Source: Neolewinella persica DSM 23188 (GTDB lineage Bacteria; Bacteroidota; Bacteroidia; Chitinophagales; Saprospiraceae). From it: a stretch of DNA of 64,000 nucleotides. The stretch covers positions 220,568-284,567 of the forward strand of contig NZ_KB890414.1 of the NCBI RefSeq assembly GCF_000373105.1, given 5' to 3'. The first letter of the stretch is position 1, and each line of letters starts with the position of its first letter. The notes under the pieces are model-generated. The model did no database searches, was not told the origin of the DNA, and worked only from the letters and a program-made list of their open reading frames with translations. This document shows positions 16,578 through 26,300 of this stretch, in pieces. The translations under genes were made by a program, and so were the position numbers.

Positions 16578-17966
16578 TTAAAAGATGATCATATAGTTGC
16601 CGCTGTTGCCGTCTCCGGTCGAAATCTGGCTGTCTTTGGGCACTTTAGCCTCCTTCTCATCGGCTATGCGTCGACGCGCGTCTCGTTCAGAAAGCAGCTT
16701 ATTTTCGGTGCTTTCTTTGGCATCAACGGCCAGTGGAGTAAGCCGGAGCTGATCGGCGTTGGCCGGTGCCGTGAGGTAGACACGATCTCCGGGGGCCAGC
16801 CCCTGAGCTATGACCACTTCATTTTCGTTGGTCCAGCTGCTTATCACTTCCTGTTTAACCGGTCGACCGTCAACTTCCTTATAGACAAAAGTCAGCGTGT
16901 CTTTATAAAGCGCTTCGAGGGGGATAAACAACTTATCCTCTAAGACATCGGTCACTACTTCATTACTTGTCGTCATCGCCGGCCGTAAAATGGAGTCATT
17001 CTCGTTGACCTGAATAATGACTTCGAAAACTTTCGAGTCGTAGTTCCTTAGCTGCTCGCCAATGTTCGCGACCTGGACAACCAGCCCCGTATACGTATTG
17101 TCCGGAAACGCATCTACCTGGATGGTAACTTCCTGGCCTTTTCTTACCCGGCTGATGTCAACTTCGTTTACGTAAGTCTTCGACACCATCTCGGAGAGGT
17201 CCGGTAGTTCCGCCACGACCGGGTCCCAGGCCCTGATCTGGGAACCCGCTTTCACTTTACCTTCCCAGCTTCTGGCATAGATCACCATACCGTCCTTGGG
17301 CGCCATAATTACGAACTCCCTGGCCAGGTCCTGCAAGCGGGTAAGTTGCAGCTGCTGGGTACGTAAATCAGCCATGATTTCGTTGATCTGCGTCTGTGCT
17401 TTTTCCTGACTCAGCTCATACTTCATCTCCAACTGCTTAAAGTCTCTTTCCGACCGCTCCAGTTCGATGTTTGCCCGCTGTATCACCATGGGTGCTTCGT
17501 ACTTACTCTGTTCCACTTCTAATCCTTTCTCCCGCATGCCAAAACGGAGATTGATCAGTTCATCCCGCAAAGCCCTCATTTCAATGGCCGTATCGATCCG
17601 CGTAGCTTCGAGCTTCGTGTTGATCTTGTCCATTTCGTTAAGAGATTCCTTGATCTTCGTATCAAGCTCCGTTTTATCCAGTGTGGCAACGTAGTCTCCA
17701 GCGCTGACCATGGTGCCCTCAGGGACCAAATCCGTGATGTTGGTTTGGTAAATCTGATTGGTTCGCATCCCGGAGGGGCCAGTGATTTTTTCCGAGCGCT
17801 TTGCCTGTAACTCCCCAGTAGCAATTACATTCATCAGAAACTCACCTTGTCGGACGGGGACGGTAAGCTGGGCAGTCTCTTCGGTATTGGTGGTGCCGGA
17901 GGTGAAATACCAGACAGCTGCACCGGCTATAAGGACACCAATTATTGGCAATAGATACTTTTTCAT
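16578..17966 (-). CDS. HlyD/MacA-type periplasmic adaptor subunit
   Basis: Membrane-fusion protein linking the ABC permease to TolC. It has an N-terminal membrane anchor (LLPIIGVLIAGAAVWYFTSG), a biotinyl-lipoyl-like half (VIATGELQAKRSEKITGPSG), and a long coiled-coil hairpin at about 100-215 (KIKESLNEMDKINTKLEATR and onwards). The second lipoyl half (APKDGMVIYARSWEGKVKAG) and beta-barrel domain follow (VTIQVDAFPDNTYTGLVVQV). It is the first gene of the three-gene operon, followed by the 166-bp palindrome. The short tail past residue 420 is charged and not conserved in the family as I know it. Confidence 0.92.
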   Translation of the reverse strand: MKKYLLPIIGVLIAGAAVWYFTSGTTNTEETAQLTVPVRQGEFLMNVIATGELQAKRSEKITGPSGMRTNQIYQTNITDLVPEGTMVSAGDYVATLDKTELDTKIKESLNEMDKINTKLEATRIDTAIEMRALRDELINLRFGMREKGLEVEQSKYEAPMVIQRANIELERSERDFKQLEMKYELSQEKAQTQINEIMADLRTQQLQLTRLQDLAREFVIMAPKDGMVIYARSWEGKVKAGSQIRAWDPVVAELPDLSEMVSKTYVNEVDISRVRKGQEVTIQVDAFPDNTYTGLVVQVANIGEQLRNYDSKVFEVIIQVNENDSILRPAMTTSNEVVTDVLEDKLFIPLEALYKDTLTFVYKEVDGRPVKQEVISSWTNENEVVIAQGLAPGDRVYLTAPANADQLRLTPLAVDAKESTENKLLSERDARRRIADEKEAKVPKDSQISTGDGNSGNYMIIF

Positions 17967-18212
17967 TAGGCTGGGAGTAAGTGTAAATGTATATCGAAGA
18001 GAAACCTCTCCGGTAATAGGATGCCCTAAGCTAACGGATTGGTTGTTGCCAATTGTCAGTTGATGGAAAGATTAACAACCTTTTACATTCCTTTTCTCAG
18101 GTGTTACTTGAGTATCCGGCAAAGGTTACAAAAAAAATTAAAGAACTTTGCAAAATAAAGTGAACCCTTTCTCCGCCCAGTTATTTAATGCCTGTACCTA
18201 CCCCCGAAACGT

Positions 18213-19616
18213 GTGCGCTATTGCTTTATCTTTTTATCCCTGCTCCTCTTTGTTGCCTGCAACGCCTACCGTCCCCTGACGGAGGTCGCCGTACCGGACA
18301 ATACCTGGAAAACCCGACAATTGCCTGCCAGCCCGCAAGACACTACCGGCGATGTGGTGGCTGGTTTCGATTTTCTTGTTCACGGCGACTACATTGGCAG
18401 CGGCGTCCCTCTGGAGATTATGCAGCAGGCTGCGCCAAAAATGCCGCAGGATCGTCCTTTCCCACGTAATGAACTGAACGAAGGCATCCCCTATTTCATG
18501 ACGGCATTTACCGCACCGAACGGTGCTAAAGTAGCTAACGGTAATTGCTTTACCTGCCACGCCGGCCGTGTTGATAACGAACTGATCCTTGGGCTGGGAG
18601 ACAGCTTTTCAGATTATGAATCCAGCATGGTCTTCATGGGTACCATGATGCGCTTTGGTATGGGCGTGAAATACAGTAAAAAGAAAGACTTACAGCCTGC
18701 TGCTTTTACGGACTTCAGTAATTACTTCCGGCGCATGGCACCGAAGATCAAAACCACTCAACCCGGCAGTAACCCCGCATTCCGCCTGGCGGAAGCCTGT
18801 ATGATGCACCGGGACCCTGACGACCTCACCTATGTTGACGATCCTCTCTACGACATGTGGGGATACAACATTGCGACCGACACGCCGCCGTTGTGGCACG
18901 TTAAGAAAAAGAATACCCTTTATTATAATGGCATCGGCCGGGGAAGCATGCCGAAGCTATTGCTCCAGGCCAGCGTGCTGGGCACACCAGACAGTAGCCA
19001 CAGTCGTAAATCTGTGGAGGCCTTCAGGGACGTCTACGCCTGGCTACGTTCCCTGGAGGCACCACCCTACCCTAAAACAATTGACCGGCAACTCGCCCAG
19101 GCTGGCGAACCACTGTTCAATGAACACTGCTCCGGCTGCCATGGCACCTACGGGCCGGAGGGTGACACCTACCCCAATAAGGTGGTCAACCTGAACGTCA
19201 TCAAGACCGATCGGCTCTACGCCGACTACATCAACCAAAGCGGTATTGTTGACTGGTACAACTCCAGCTGGTTTGCGACCAGTGCTCCGCGGTCCCGGTT
19301 CGAGCCGACCGCTGGCTACGTAGCACCACCGCTCGATGGCATTTGGGCTTCCGCCCCTTACTTTCACAACGGTTCCGTACCCACCGTTTACCAGGTACTG
19401 AACTCCAAAACGCGCCCTGACCGTTGGACCCGCACCGGTGAGAGTAAGGACTATAACTGGAAGCGACTCGGCTGGAATTACGACCCTACACCTAAAAATA
19501 AAAAGTGGACTTTTGATACTTCCGTTCCAGGCTACGGTAATGAAGGGCACTACTTCGGAGATAAACTGAGCGAGGATGCGCGCTGGGCGGTCATTGAGTA
19601 TTTGAAGACGTTGTAG
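18213..19616 (+). CDS. Di-heme c-type cytochrome lipoprotein
   Basis: Predicted envelope lipoprotein with two covalent haems. The start is a GTG at 18213, which gives the lipoprotein signal YCFIFLSLLLFVAC with the modified Cys near residue 16. Haem motifs CFTCH (near residue 111) and CSGCH (near 309) are present. The second half carries FEPTAGYVAPPLDGIWASAP and the phrase YFHNGSVPTVYQVLNSKTRP, typical of the cytochrome-c-peroxidase/RoxA-like superfamily. At 467 aa it is longer than ordinary di-heme peroxidases and shorter than rubber oxygenase RoxA. The substrate is unknown. It is divergent from the efflux operon, with a 246-bp shared upstream region. Confidence 0.8.
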   Translation: MRYCFIFLSLLLFVACNAYRPLTEVAVPDNTWKTRQLPASPQDTTGDVVAGFDFLVHGDYIGSGVPLEIMQQAAPKMPQDRPFPRNELNEGIPYFMTAFTAPNGAKVANGNCFTCHAGRVDNELILGLGDSFSDYESSMVFMGTMMRFGMGVKYSKKKDLQPAAFTDFSNYFRRMAPKIKTTQPGSNPAFRLAEACMMHRDPDDLTYVDDPLYDMWGYNIATDTPPLWHVKKKNTLYYNGIGRGSMPKLLLQASVLGTPDSSHSRKSVEAFRDVYAWLRSLEAPPYPKTIDRQLAQAGEPLFNEHCSGCHGTYGPEGDTYPNKVVNLNVIKTDRLYADYINQSGIVDWYNSSWFATSAPRSRFEPTAGYVAPPLDGIWASAPYFHNGSVPTVYQVLNSKTRPDRWTRTGESKDYNWKRLGWNYDPTPKNKKWTFDTSVPGYGNEGHYFGDKLSEDARWAVIEYLKTL

Positions 19617-19744
19617 TCGAGTTATCAGGTTGTCAGGTATCGGGAGACAAAATTGCGAACCCGGTGAACCGCTGGCAAAAAAACCGTAATTTTGTCCTCC
19701 AGTTTTTCCGGAAAACCGGAAAACTTGACAACCCGACAACTCGA
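19617..19744. repeat. Inverted-repeat hairpin between cytochrome and trhO genes
   Basis: Left arm 19617-19637 (TCGAGTTATCAGGTTGTCAGG) pairs with the right arm 19724-19744 (CTTGACAACCCGACAACTCGA). A nested pair GACAAAATT / AATTTTGTC lies at 19645-19653 and 19688-19696. The arm word (GTTATCAGGTTGTCAGG) is itself a repeated word, and a related piece (GACAACCCGATAACC) occurs at 22052-22066. Confidence 0.8.
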
Positions 19745-19762
19745 AAACTTGAAACCTCGACC

Positions 19763-20815
19763 ATGTCCTCCCGTAAACTAAGCAACTTCCTCAGCCCTGA
19801 AGAACTACGCGCCCGCCTCGAAGCGGAGACGGAACCCCGCATCACCTTCAGTTTTTACCGGTATGCCAATATTGCAGAGCCGGAACTATTTCGTAATGAG
19901 TGCTACCTGCGCTGGTCAGAACTAGATGTATTTGGCCGGGTTTACGTAGCTACTGAGGGCATCAACGGTCAGGTATCAGTACCAGCTTCTAAGTTCGACT
20001 CCTTCAAAGCAGCATTGTACAGTGTTGATTTCATGAAGGGCATGCGGCTCAACATCGCCATCGAAGCGGAGGCGGAATCCTTCCTGAAGCTAAAAATTAA
20101 GGTCCGGCCAAAGATCGTTGCTGACGGTTTGAATGACGACACCTTCGACGTCACCAAGCGGGGTCGTCACCTTACCGCCCTGGAAGTCAACAAACTCCTT
20201 GACCAGAAAGACACGATTGTGGTCGACATGCGCAACCATTACGAAAGCGAGGTTGGTTACTTTGAAGGTGCCATCCGCCCTGACATCACTAATTTCCGGG
20301 ATTTACTGCCGGTAGTTGAGGAAATGCTGGAGGATAAAAAGGAACAGAACATCGTGATGTACTGCACCGGAGGTATTCGGTGCGAGAAGGCCAGCGCCTA
20401 TTACTTACACCGGGGGTTTGAGAATGTGGCCATGGTTGATGGGGGCATCATTGAGTATGCCCGCCAGTGCGAAGCACTGGGGCTGGAATCGAAGTACCTG
20501 GGTAAAAACTTTGTTTTTGACGAGCGCTTAGGGGAGCGCATCAGCGAACACGTTGTCTCTCATTGCCATCAATGTGGCAACCCATCGGACCGGCAGCTGG
20601 ACTGTGCAAACGAAGCCTGTCACATCCTCTTCGTCCAATGCGAAGCCTGTGCCGAAAAATTCGAAGATTGCTGTTCCACGCAGTGTAAGGATTTTATTCA
20701 GTTGCCAGAAGAGGAGCAGCGCAAGTTGAAGATTACTACGCTGTTTAATGGTCAGAAGTTCGGTAAGGCGCTGCGGGCGTCGATGGTTCGGGCTGGGGAG
20801 GCTGAGCTGAAGTAA
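19763..20815 (+). CDS. trhO: tRNA uridine(34) hydroxylase, rhodanese family
   Basis: Oxygen-dependent enzyme that hydroxylates U34 of tRNA (TrhO, formerly YceA). I chose the ATG at 19763 (MSSRKLSNFLSPEE), since upstream codons lie within an inverted repeat. Residues ~25-115 form the N-terminal acylphosphatase-like domain (FYRYANIAEPELFRNECY, VATEGINGQVSV). The rhodanese domain follows, with the loop CTGGIRCEKA (Cys near 201). The C-terminal region has a cysteine-rich zinc-type cluster (HCHQCGNPSDRQLDC, ANEACHILFVQCEAC, DCCSTQC). Length is 350 aa, normal for the family. It stands alone. Confidence 0.93.
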   Translation: MSSRKLSNFLSPEELRARLEAETEPRITFSFYRYANIAEPELFRNECYLRWSELDVFGRVYVATEGINGQVSVPASKFDSFKAALYSVDFMKGMRLNIAIEAEAESFLKLKIKVRPKIVADGLNDDTFDVTKRGRHLTALEVNKLLDQKDTIVVDMRNHYESEVGYFEGAIRPDITNFRDLLPVVEEMLEDKKEQNIVMYCTGGIRCEKASAYYLHRGFENVAMVDGGIIEYARQCEALGLESKYLGKNFVFDERLGERISEHVVSHCHQCGNPSDRQLDCANEACHILFVQCEACAEKFEDCCSTQCKDFIQLPEEEQRKLKITTLFNGQKFGKALRASMVRAGEAELK

Positions 20816-20880
20816 GGGGCGTAGTGTTGTTGGGGTGTATCAGGACTATTCCCATCTTTTTGAAAAGTTGGACTAGCTGT

Positions 20881-20930
20881 TTTTTCAGGCGCGGCCGCGG
20901 GTGCAATGAAAGGTTTAGTACGCAAGGATG
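20881..20930 (-). repeat. dispersed motif, copy 7
   Basis: On the minus strand: CATCCTTGCGTACTAAACC, TTTCATTGCACCCGCG, GCCGCGCCTGAAAAA. It shares its flank AAACCTTTC with copy 8 at 21979-22027; together they bracket the SDR gene in outward orientation. The rest of the spacer to 21103 holds nothing I can name. Confidence 0.75.
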
Positions 20931-21103
20931 AACATTGCTTCTCTGGAACTTTCCATGTTGGGTATATGGTTCCAAGTACTCATTCTCAATAATTATGAAA
21001 GTTGACCCCTATTTCACGGAACTACTGCTTTGGAAGTAATAAATCACCCCATAGCATCACAACCAAAATCTCCTACCACCGTTAGGCCTGCAAAACAAGT
21101 AAT

Positions 21104-21793
21104 ATGGCATCCTACCTCATCATCGGCGGTAGCTCTGGCATTGGCCGGGCATTAGTAGATCAACTGTTAAACGAAGGGCACGACGTCTCGGTTTGGGCGC
21201 GGGAAGCACGAGACTTACCCGCAGCTGTAGCCTTTACCGCCTACGATGTGGTTGGCGAAGCCGACCCAGATAAAACAGCCTTGCCAGAACAGCTCGATGG
21301 CCTGGTTTACTGCCCCGGCAGCATTGACCTCAAGTCATTCCGCAGCCTGAAAGCACCAGCTTTTCGGGAGGCATTTGAGTTAAACGTCGTTGGCGCCGTA
21401 AGGTGTTTACAGGCGGCTGAGCGGACGCTTAAGAAATCCGATAAGGCTGCAGTTGTTTTCTTTTCCACCGTTGCTGTGCAACGCGGAATGCCCTTTCACG
21501 CAGGAGTAGCAGCAGCTAAGGGTGCGGTGGAAGGCCTTACCCGCAGCCTCGCAGCAGAATATGCTCCAACAATACGAGTCAATGCGATTGCGCCTTCTTT
21601 AACGGACACGCCACTAGCGGAAAAACTACTGGCCACGGAAGACAAGCGTGCAGCCAGCGCCGAACGTCATCCGCTCAAACGGGTCGCGGCGGCCGGGGAA
21701 ATTGCCGCGATGGCTGCCTTCCTGTTGAGTGATAAAGCCGCCTTCGTTACCGGACAGGTGATCGGGATGGATGGTGGACTGGGTGCTATATAG
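21104..21793 (+). CDS. SDR-family oxidoreductase lacking the usual catalytic Tyr
   Basis: Short-chain dehydrogenase/reductase fold, 229 aa. The Rossmann glycine motif GGSSGIGRALVDQL is at residues 8-21, the N-V motif appears as LNVVGAVR, and the C-terminal GQVIGMDGGLGAI is typical. In place of the YxxxK active site the sequence reads VAAAK (within HAGVAAAKGAVEGL), so the Tyr is Val while the Lys is kept; a Ser is present in FFSTVAV. I believe a subgroup of SDRs shares this feature, so it is probably not a decayed gene. Reaction and substrate are unknown. It is bracketed by dispersed motif copies 7 and 8 and has no operon partners. Confidence 0.85.
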   Translation: MASYLIIGGSSGIGRALVDQLLNEGHDVSVWAREARDLPAAVAFTAYDVVGEADPDKTALPEQLDGLVYCPGSIDLKSFRSLKAPAFREAFELNVVGAVRCLQAAERTLKKSDKAAVVFFSTVAVQRGMPFHAGVAAAKGAVEGLTRSLAAEYAPTIRVNAIAPSLTDTPLAEKLLATEDKRAASAERHPLKRVAAAGEIAAMAAFLLSDKAAFVTGQVIGMDGGLGAI

Positions 21794-21978
21794 TTTAGCA
21801 TACATCCAAGTTTGTATAGACCGGTCGTCGGACGTAAGGCTTTGGGACAAAAGGCAATACCCTTTTTCAAGGACTATACCCGAGATACTTATTCCCAACC
21901 CATTTTCCTTGGGCATAGCCATTCGTTCTTGAGGCAAAGCGCATAGTGCTGCAAACGGCGGGAAGACATCGCTTTACG

Positions 21979-22027
21979 GCCTTTGCTGCCAAAACCTTTC
22001 CCTGAACCTGCGGCCGCGCTCCTAAAC
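21979..22027 (+). repeat. dispersed motif, copy 8
   Basis: GCCTTTGCTGCCAAAACC, TTTCCCTGAACCTGCG, GCCGCGCTCCTAAAC. It is oriented opposite to copy 7, which it resembles most closely. It lies in the 550-bp gap between the SDR gene and the PorP/SprF gene. Confidence 0.75.
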
Positions 22028-22081
22028 CAGGCTTCGTCACCTGAAGCCCAACTGGACAACCCGATAACCCCCACAATTTGA

Positions 22082-22117
22082 CAAAAAAACCCCTCTCCCG
22101 AATCGCGGAAGAGAGGC
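22082..22117 (-). terminator. Rho-independent terminator (minus strand)
   Basis: On the minus strand: CCTCTC, TT, CCG, loop CGATT, CGG, GAGAGG, then GGTTTTTTT. It would end a transcript running leftward from the adhesin/PorP operon or from a small RNA starting within the gap. Confidence 0.8.
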
Positions 22118-22230
22118 TATCCCAAAAACCGATTTAAGTTCTTACTGATTAGTACGAACCTCGTGTTCGCAATAAGCAGATGCACCAGCGATCAAACAGA
22201 TCGGAGGAGCAAATAAATCTTGTATTGTAG
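22083..22230 (-). ncRNA. Candidate small RNA or structured 3' UTR
   Basis: Between the PorP/SprF gene and the terminator at 22082-22117, the minus strand has a promoter-like TTTATTTGC near 22210-22220. Successive small hairpins follow: GATC-TGTTT-GATC, CGAAC-ACGAG-GTTCG (22158-22172) and TACT-AATC-AGTA, then the terminator. A further stem GCGGGTAC / GTACCCGC lies at 22278-22310, closer to the PorP/SprF gene. No ORF is present. It could be a separate RNA or simply the operon's 3' UTR. Confidence 0.35.
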
Positions 22231-22343
22231 ATAGCGATGCGTCGTTTAAGATCAGACGCGGGATAGCTCAAAACTCAGCGGGTACCCAGCATAGTTGCCT
22301 AAGTACCCGCCAAAGATAATCTTTAAAGAACGAAATCCCCAAA

Positions 22344-23306
22344 TTAACGGCGATTCTCTTGCAGCGCCCGCTTCTTTCGGGCCTCCTTAATTGATTTCCG
22401 ATTGAGGGAATAGCCAACGGTTACCTCGTGGCTCCCATTATTATAATTTTGGAATTCTCCGAAGGAGAGGTCATAGGAGTAGTAGAACTGAAGGCCATTG
22501 ATCTTGGTTCCCAGGAGCAGACCGACGGCACCAAGGTAGCGGTAAGAAAGCCCGGCGATGAACTGGTCGTCAAGGAAGCCGGCCTGGAGATTAAAGTCCA
22601 TCATAAAGGGAGCATCCTGAACTTTGCGCATCATGATACTGGGCGTTAGATTGACATTGAGTTCTTCGATTCTGAAGCGCTGCCCCAACAGGAAGGTGAA
22701 GTTGAAGCTTTCTTCTGCAGTTGTTCCAGAGATGACGTCCAACCGGTTCGCCACCAGGTTATTGACGGTAAACCCGCCGAAGACTTTGTCCAGGTAACTG
22801 CCGTAAATACCGATACCGGCATCAAAGCGGTTCTCTCCGTCCAGCCAAGCCATTATTTCCTCGTCGCCGGGTTCAAAGTGAATGTTGTTGACTACGTCGG
22901 GATCTAAACTAAGTCGTTGAAACTGGGTAAAGAACCCGAAGGCTGCCTGAAAGGCCTGCTCTCCACGAACTTCCTTACCGAGACCAAAGCGGAAGGCTAC
23001 ATCGAGCTGCCCCTTAAAGCGATTCTGCTGTGCCGCCGTTTCTGAAAAAATAGCTGCACCAATGCCGAAGGCTTCTCCTACTGGGCCGTTTAGCCTGATG
23101 CCGATGGTTTTGGGTGCTCCATCAAAGCCGGACCAGGCGGCCCGGGCGTTCATCTGGAGGGTATACTCATCCGTAAATCCGGCTGCCGCCGGGTTCAGAA
23201 TGATCGGATTTTGTACGTAATGGTTAAATATGGCTTCGTCCTGAGCAGATAAGGAGGCGCTCAGGGCTACCAAAAGGAAAACCAGGGTGGGTAGCATTTT
23301 TTTCAT
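22344..23306 (-). CDS. PorP/SprF-family type IX secretion outer-membrane protein
   Basis: Outer-membrane beta-barrel partner protein of the T9SS, 320 aa. It shows a signal peptide (LPTLVFLLVALSASLSAQ), the family opening EAIFNHYVQNPIILNPAAAG, then YTLQMNARAAWSGFDGAP, followed by alternating barrel strands to the end. Proteins of this family are usually encoded next to substrates with a type B (gliding-type) C-terminal domain and are needed for their export or attachment, as SprF is for SprB in Flavobacterium. Here it is directly downstream of a 2811-aa protein with exactly that domain, 86 bp away and separated by a hairpin (23350-23389). Confidence 0.93.
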   Translation of the reverse strand: MKKMLPTLVFLLVALSASLSAQDEAIFNHYVQNPIILNPAAAGFTDEYTLQMNARAAWSGFDGAPKTIGIRLNGPVGEAFGIGAAIFSETAAQQNRFKGQLDVAFRFGLGKEVRGEQAFQAAFGFFTQFQRLSLDPDVVNNIHFEPGDEEIMAWLDGENRFDAGIGIYGSYLDKVFGGFTVNNLVANRLDVISGTTAEESFNFTFLLGQRFRIEELNVNLTPSIMMRKVQDAPFMMDFNLQAGFLDDQFIAGLSYRYLGAVGLLLGTKINGLQFYYSYDLSFGEFQNYNNGSHEVTVGYSLNRKSIKEARKKRALQENRR

Positions 23307-23349
23307 TGGAAGCGGTTTCTAATTCGTTTTTGGGATGGGAGGTAAAAAG

Positions 23350-23389
23350 GTTCCCCGGAACTTTTCGTTGCCGGCAAGCTCCGGGGAAA
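23350..23389 (-). terminator. Intercistronic hairpin, possible attenuator
   Basis: A perfect 9-bp stem TTCCCCGGA / TCCGGGGAA (23351-23359 and 23380-23388), followed on the minus strand by CCTTTTTA. It lies between the giant adhesin gene and the PorP/SprF gene and could reduce read-through or protect one part of the mRNA. Confidence 0.6.
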
Positions 23390-23392
23390 GGT

Positions 23393-26300
23393 TTATTCGC
23401 GAACGATGGTGAGAGCGCCACGTTGCTGCTTAGGTTCACCCTGTAAATTGGTGAAATCAAAAATGTAGTAGTACGGGCCTTCGGGTAGTACGGTCCCGTC
23501 ATTAGTTCGACCTTCAAAACAGTTCGTACCGCTATCATCACTGCTACAATCGTAGTCGGCTACTCTGTAGACCAACTGACCGTAGCGGTTAAATACCTGC
23601 ATGGTGTTATTGATGGCTTCATCGTTGTTGGAACAGAACAGAATGAACTTCTCATTGAGTCCGTCTCCATTAGGGGTGATGACTTCTCGTGCACTAAGGC
23701 AAGGGAAACGACGGTCAAGTACCGTGGCTATCATGGTTACCGTCTGGCACTCATTATCATCAGTTACCTGGATAGTGTACTCACCGGGACACAGGCCTTC
23801 AGCTAGCGGGTTATCCCCTTGATTAGGCAATTGCGGCCAGGTAAAGCGATAATTACCACTACCACCCAGCGGTAGAATCTGGACACTGCCATTACATCCT
23901 TCCGTTGCGTCAATGGCATCAAAAGTGATGGCCAGATCTTCCGGAGCTGTAAGTGTAAAAGACTCGCCGGTTGTACAGTTATTGGCATCAGTAACCGTAA
24001 CGCCGTAGGTTCCACTACTCAGCCCGGATATTCGTGGAGTCGTGGCACCGTTTGACCAGAGGAACCTGTAGTCGGCAACGCCCCCGGTGGGGTTTATCGC
24101 AAGACTACCATCATTGACGTTACTACAACTAATTTGCGTAACTGATGATTCCAGTACGATTGCGGGAGGAGCGGTAACCTCAATCGTTTCGGATATTTCA
24201 CAGTTCCCTTCATCAAGGACGGTAACGGTGTAAATGCCGGCTGCGGCATTCTCCAGTACACTATCAACCCCAACCATTTGGCCTTCGAAGATAAATTCAT
24301 ACATGAAGTTCCCCTGACCACTGATTACGATCTCGATACGACCATCCGCGGCTCCGCCACAACTGACACCAAATCCGTTGAAGTTTGAGGTAACAGTTGT
24401 CGTAACGCTAAAGCCGGCAGAAATGCCAACAGTGTAATTACGGATCAGCATAGCACCGGAAGCATCTACTACGGTCAGCGTATAGCCGCCAGTGGTAACT
24501 CCTCCTGCTACGTCGTCTGGAGACAAGTCCTCTTGTGTAGAAATTTCGTCCGGGGACCCTGTACGGGTCCAGGAGAAAGAATACGGCATTACACCACCGG
24601 TAATAGTAACATTGATAGCACCTTCGGTACCGTCAGCGCAGGCCACGTCGGTAATACCGACAACTTCTTCATCAATCCGGCTCACTTCGATCGGTTCAGT
24701 GATCAACATACAGCCGTTTTCGTCGGTAATCGTACCGGTGTACATACCTGCACAAAGTTGGCTGATGGTCGCACCAGTAACACTGTTACCCCAGGCAACA
24801 GTATAAGGGGAAGTTCCTCCTTCGATGTCGAGACTGATCATACCGGAGCAATCCATATCTTCCGTATCGGAGGTTACCGATGAGGTAAAGGACAATGGCT
24901 CTGGACCGTCTACTGTAACCATCGTACTTAGCATTGCGCCCTGGTCGTCAGTAAGGTTGACGGTGTAGGTCCCCGGAGGAACGCTGACTTCGATGCTGTT
25001 ATCATCGTCGGTGTACATAAAGGGCAGCTCCGGAATACTTACCAGAATTGGGGCTACACCATTGGTCATGGTCAAACGAATGATACCATCCTCCGAATCA
25101 GCACAGGATGCATCGAGGGAGACTAAACCGGTAATTGTGGCCGCAGCCGCACCTACGGTAAAGCACCGCATCCTTTCACACAAGCTGGCATCGGTTACCG
25201 TCACGCAGTATTGTCCGGCATCAAGCTCTGATCTGTTTTGGGTTGTTGGTCCGTCAGCCCATTCAAAAGTGTAAGGTGAATTCCCGCCGGACGGTACAGT
25301 TACAATTGCGCCGTTACTACCCATGGTAGCGTTAGTTACGTCACCCGCTATTACGATCTCCGTTGGCTCTTCTACCGTAATTGTCTGGACAACCTGATCG
25401 GCACCACTCGTCACGGTAACGGTGTAATCTCCAGGAGCAAGGCCATCAATATCCTGGAATTCGCTGATGGTCATATTCCCGTCGCTCCATAGATAGTCGT
25501 ATCCACCTGTTCCGCCAATGACGGTCAGGTCAATCGAGCCATTGTCCTCTCCTGAACATCCCGAATCTACGTCGGTATCCAGAATGGCCAGGGCACGGAT
25601 GATGGCAAAACATTGAATATCGCTACAGTTTCTGTTATCGATGACGGTCAGGCAGTAGGTACCTGCTACGCTTGGATCTATATCTTCCTGATCGGACGTA
25701 AAGCTTTCAGGTCCGGACCAGGAATATTGATAAGGCATGCGGCCACCGGTAACGGTTGCGTCAATACGACCGGGGCTGTCAGTTATGTTCGTCAGTTGCC
25801 CCCTGATATTCACCACTGCGGGTTCCCCTACGGTGATGTTGTCAAGCGAACGTACACACCCATTATCATCGGTTACGGTAACGCCGTAAGATCCGCCGGG
25901 AAGCAATGTCTGCGTAGGCGCGCCGTCGGGCAGGTTTCCACTCCAGTCAAACAGGTACGGTCCGGTATCGCCCACCGTTGCGATGGTGATCTGGCCGTCT
26001 GACTCTCCAAAGCAAGAAACCCCGCTAACCATGTCCACTACGATATCGAAAGGACCGGGATCTACAACGTCAAAACAATCGGAGGTGGATTGGCTCGTAG
26101 CCGGGTTGGTTATTGTCACGCAATAGGTGCCCGGGGCAAGGTTGCTTGCCGTTGCATTAGTAGATACATTAGGAGACCATTCGTAAGTAAGGTTGTTTCC
26201 GCCGCTCACTGTCAGCGCGATGGAACCGTCGGTGCCGTTGCTACAATCAGGGTCGTCGATATTGGCAGAAACAATGACCGGTGCCGGCGTACAGTTCACG

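Noticed and set aside
18188-18469. Alternative 93-codon ORF at the start of the cytochrome gene
   Set aside because: It is out of frame with the haem-motif-bearing reading frame, which has its own GTG start and lipoprotein signal.
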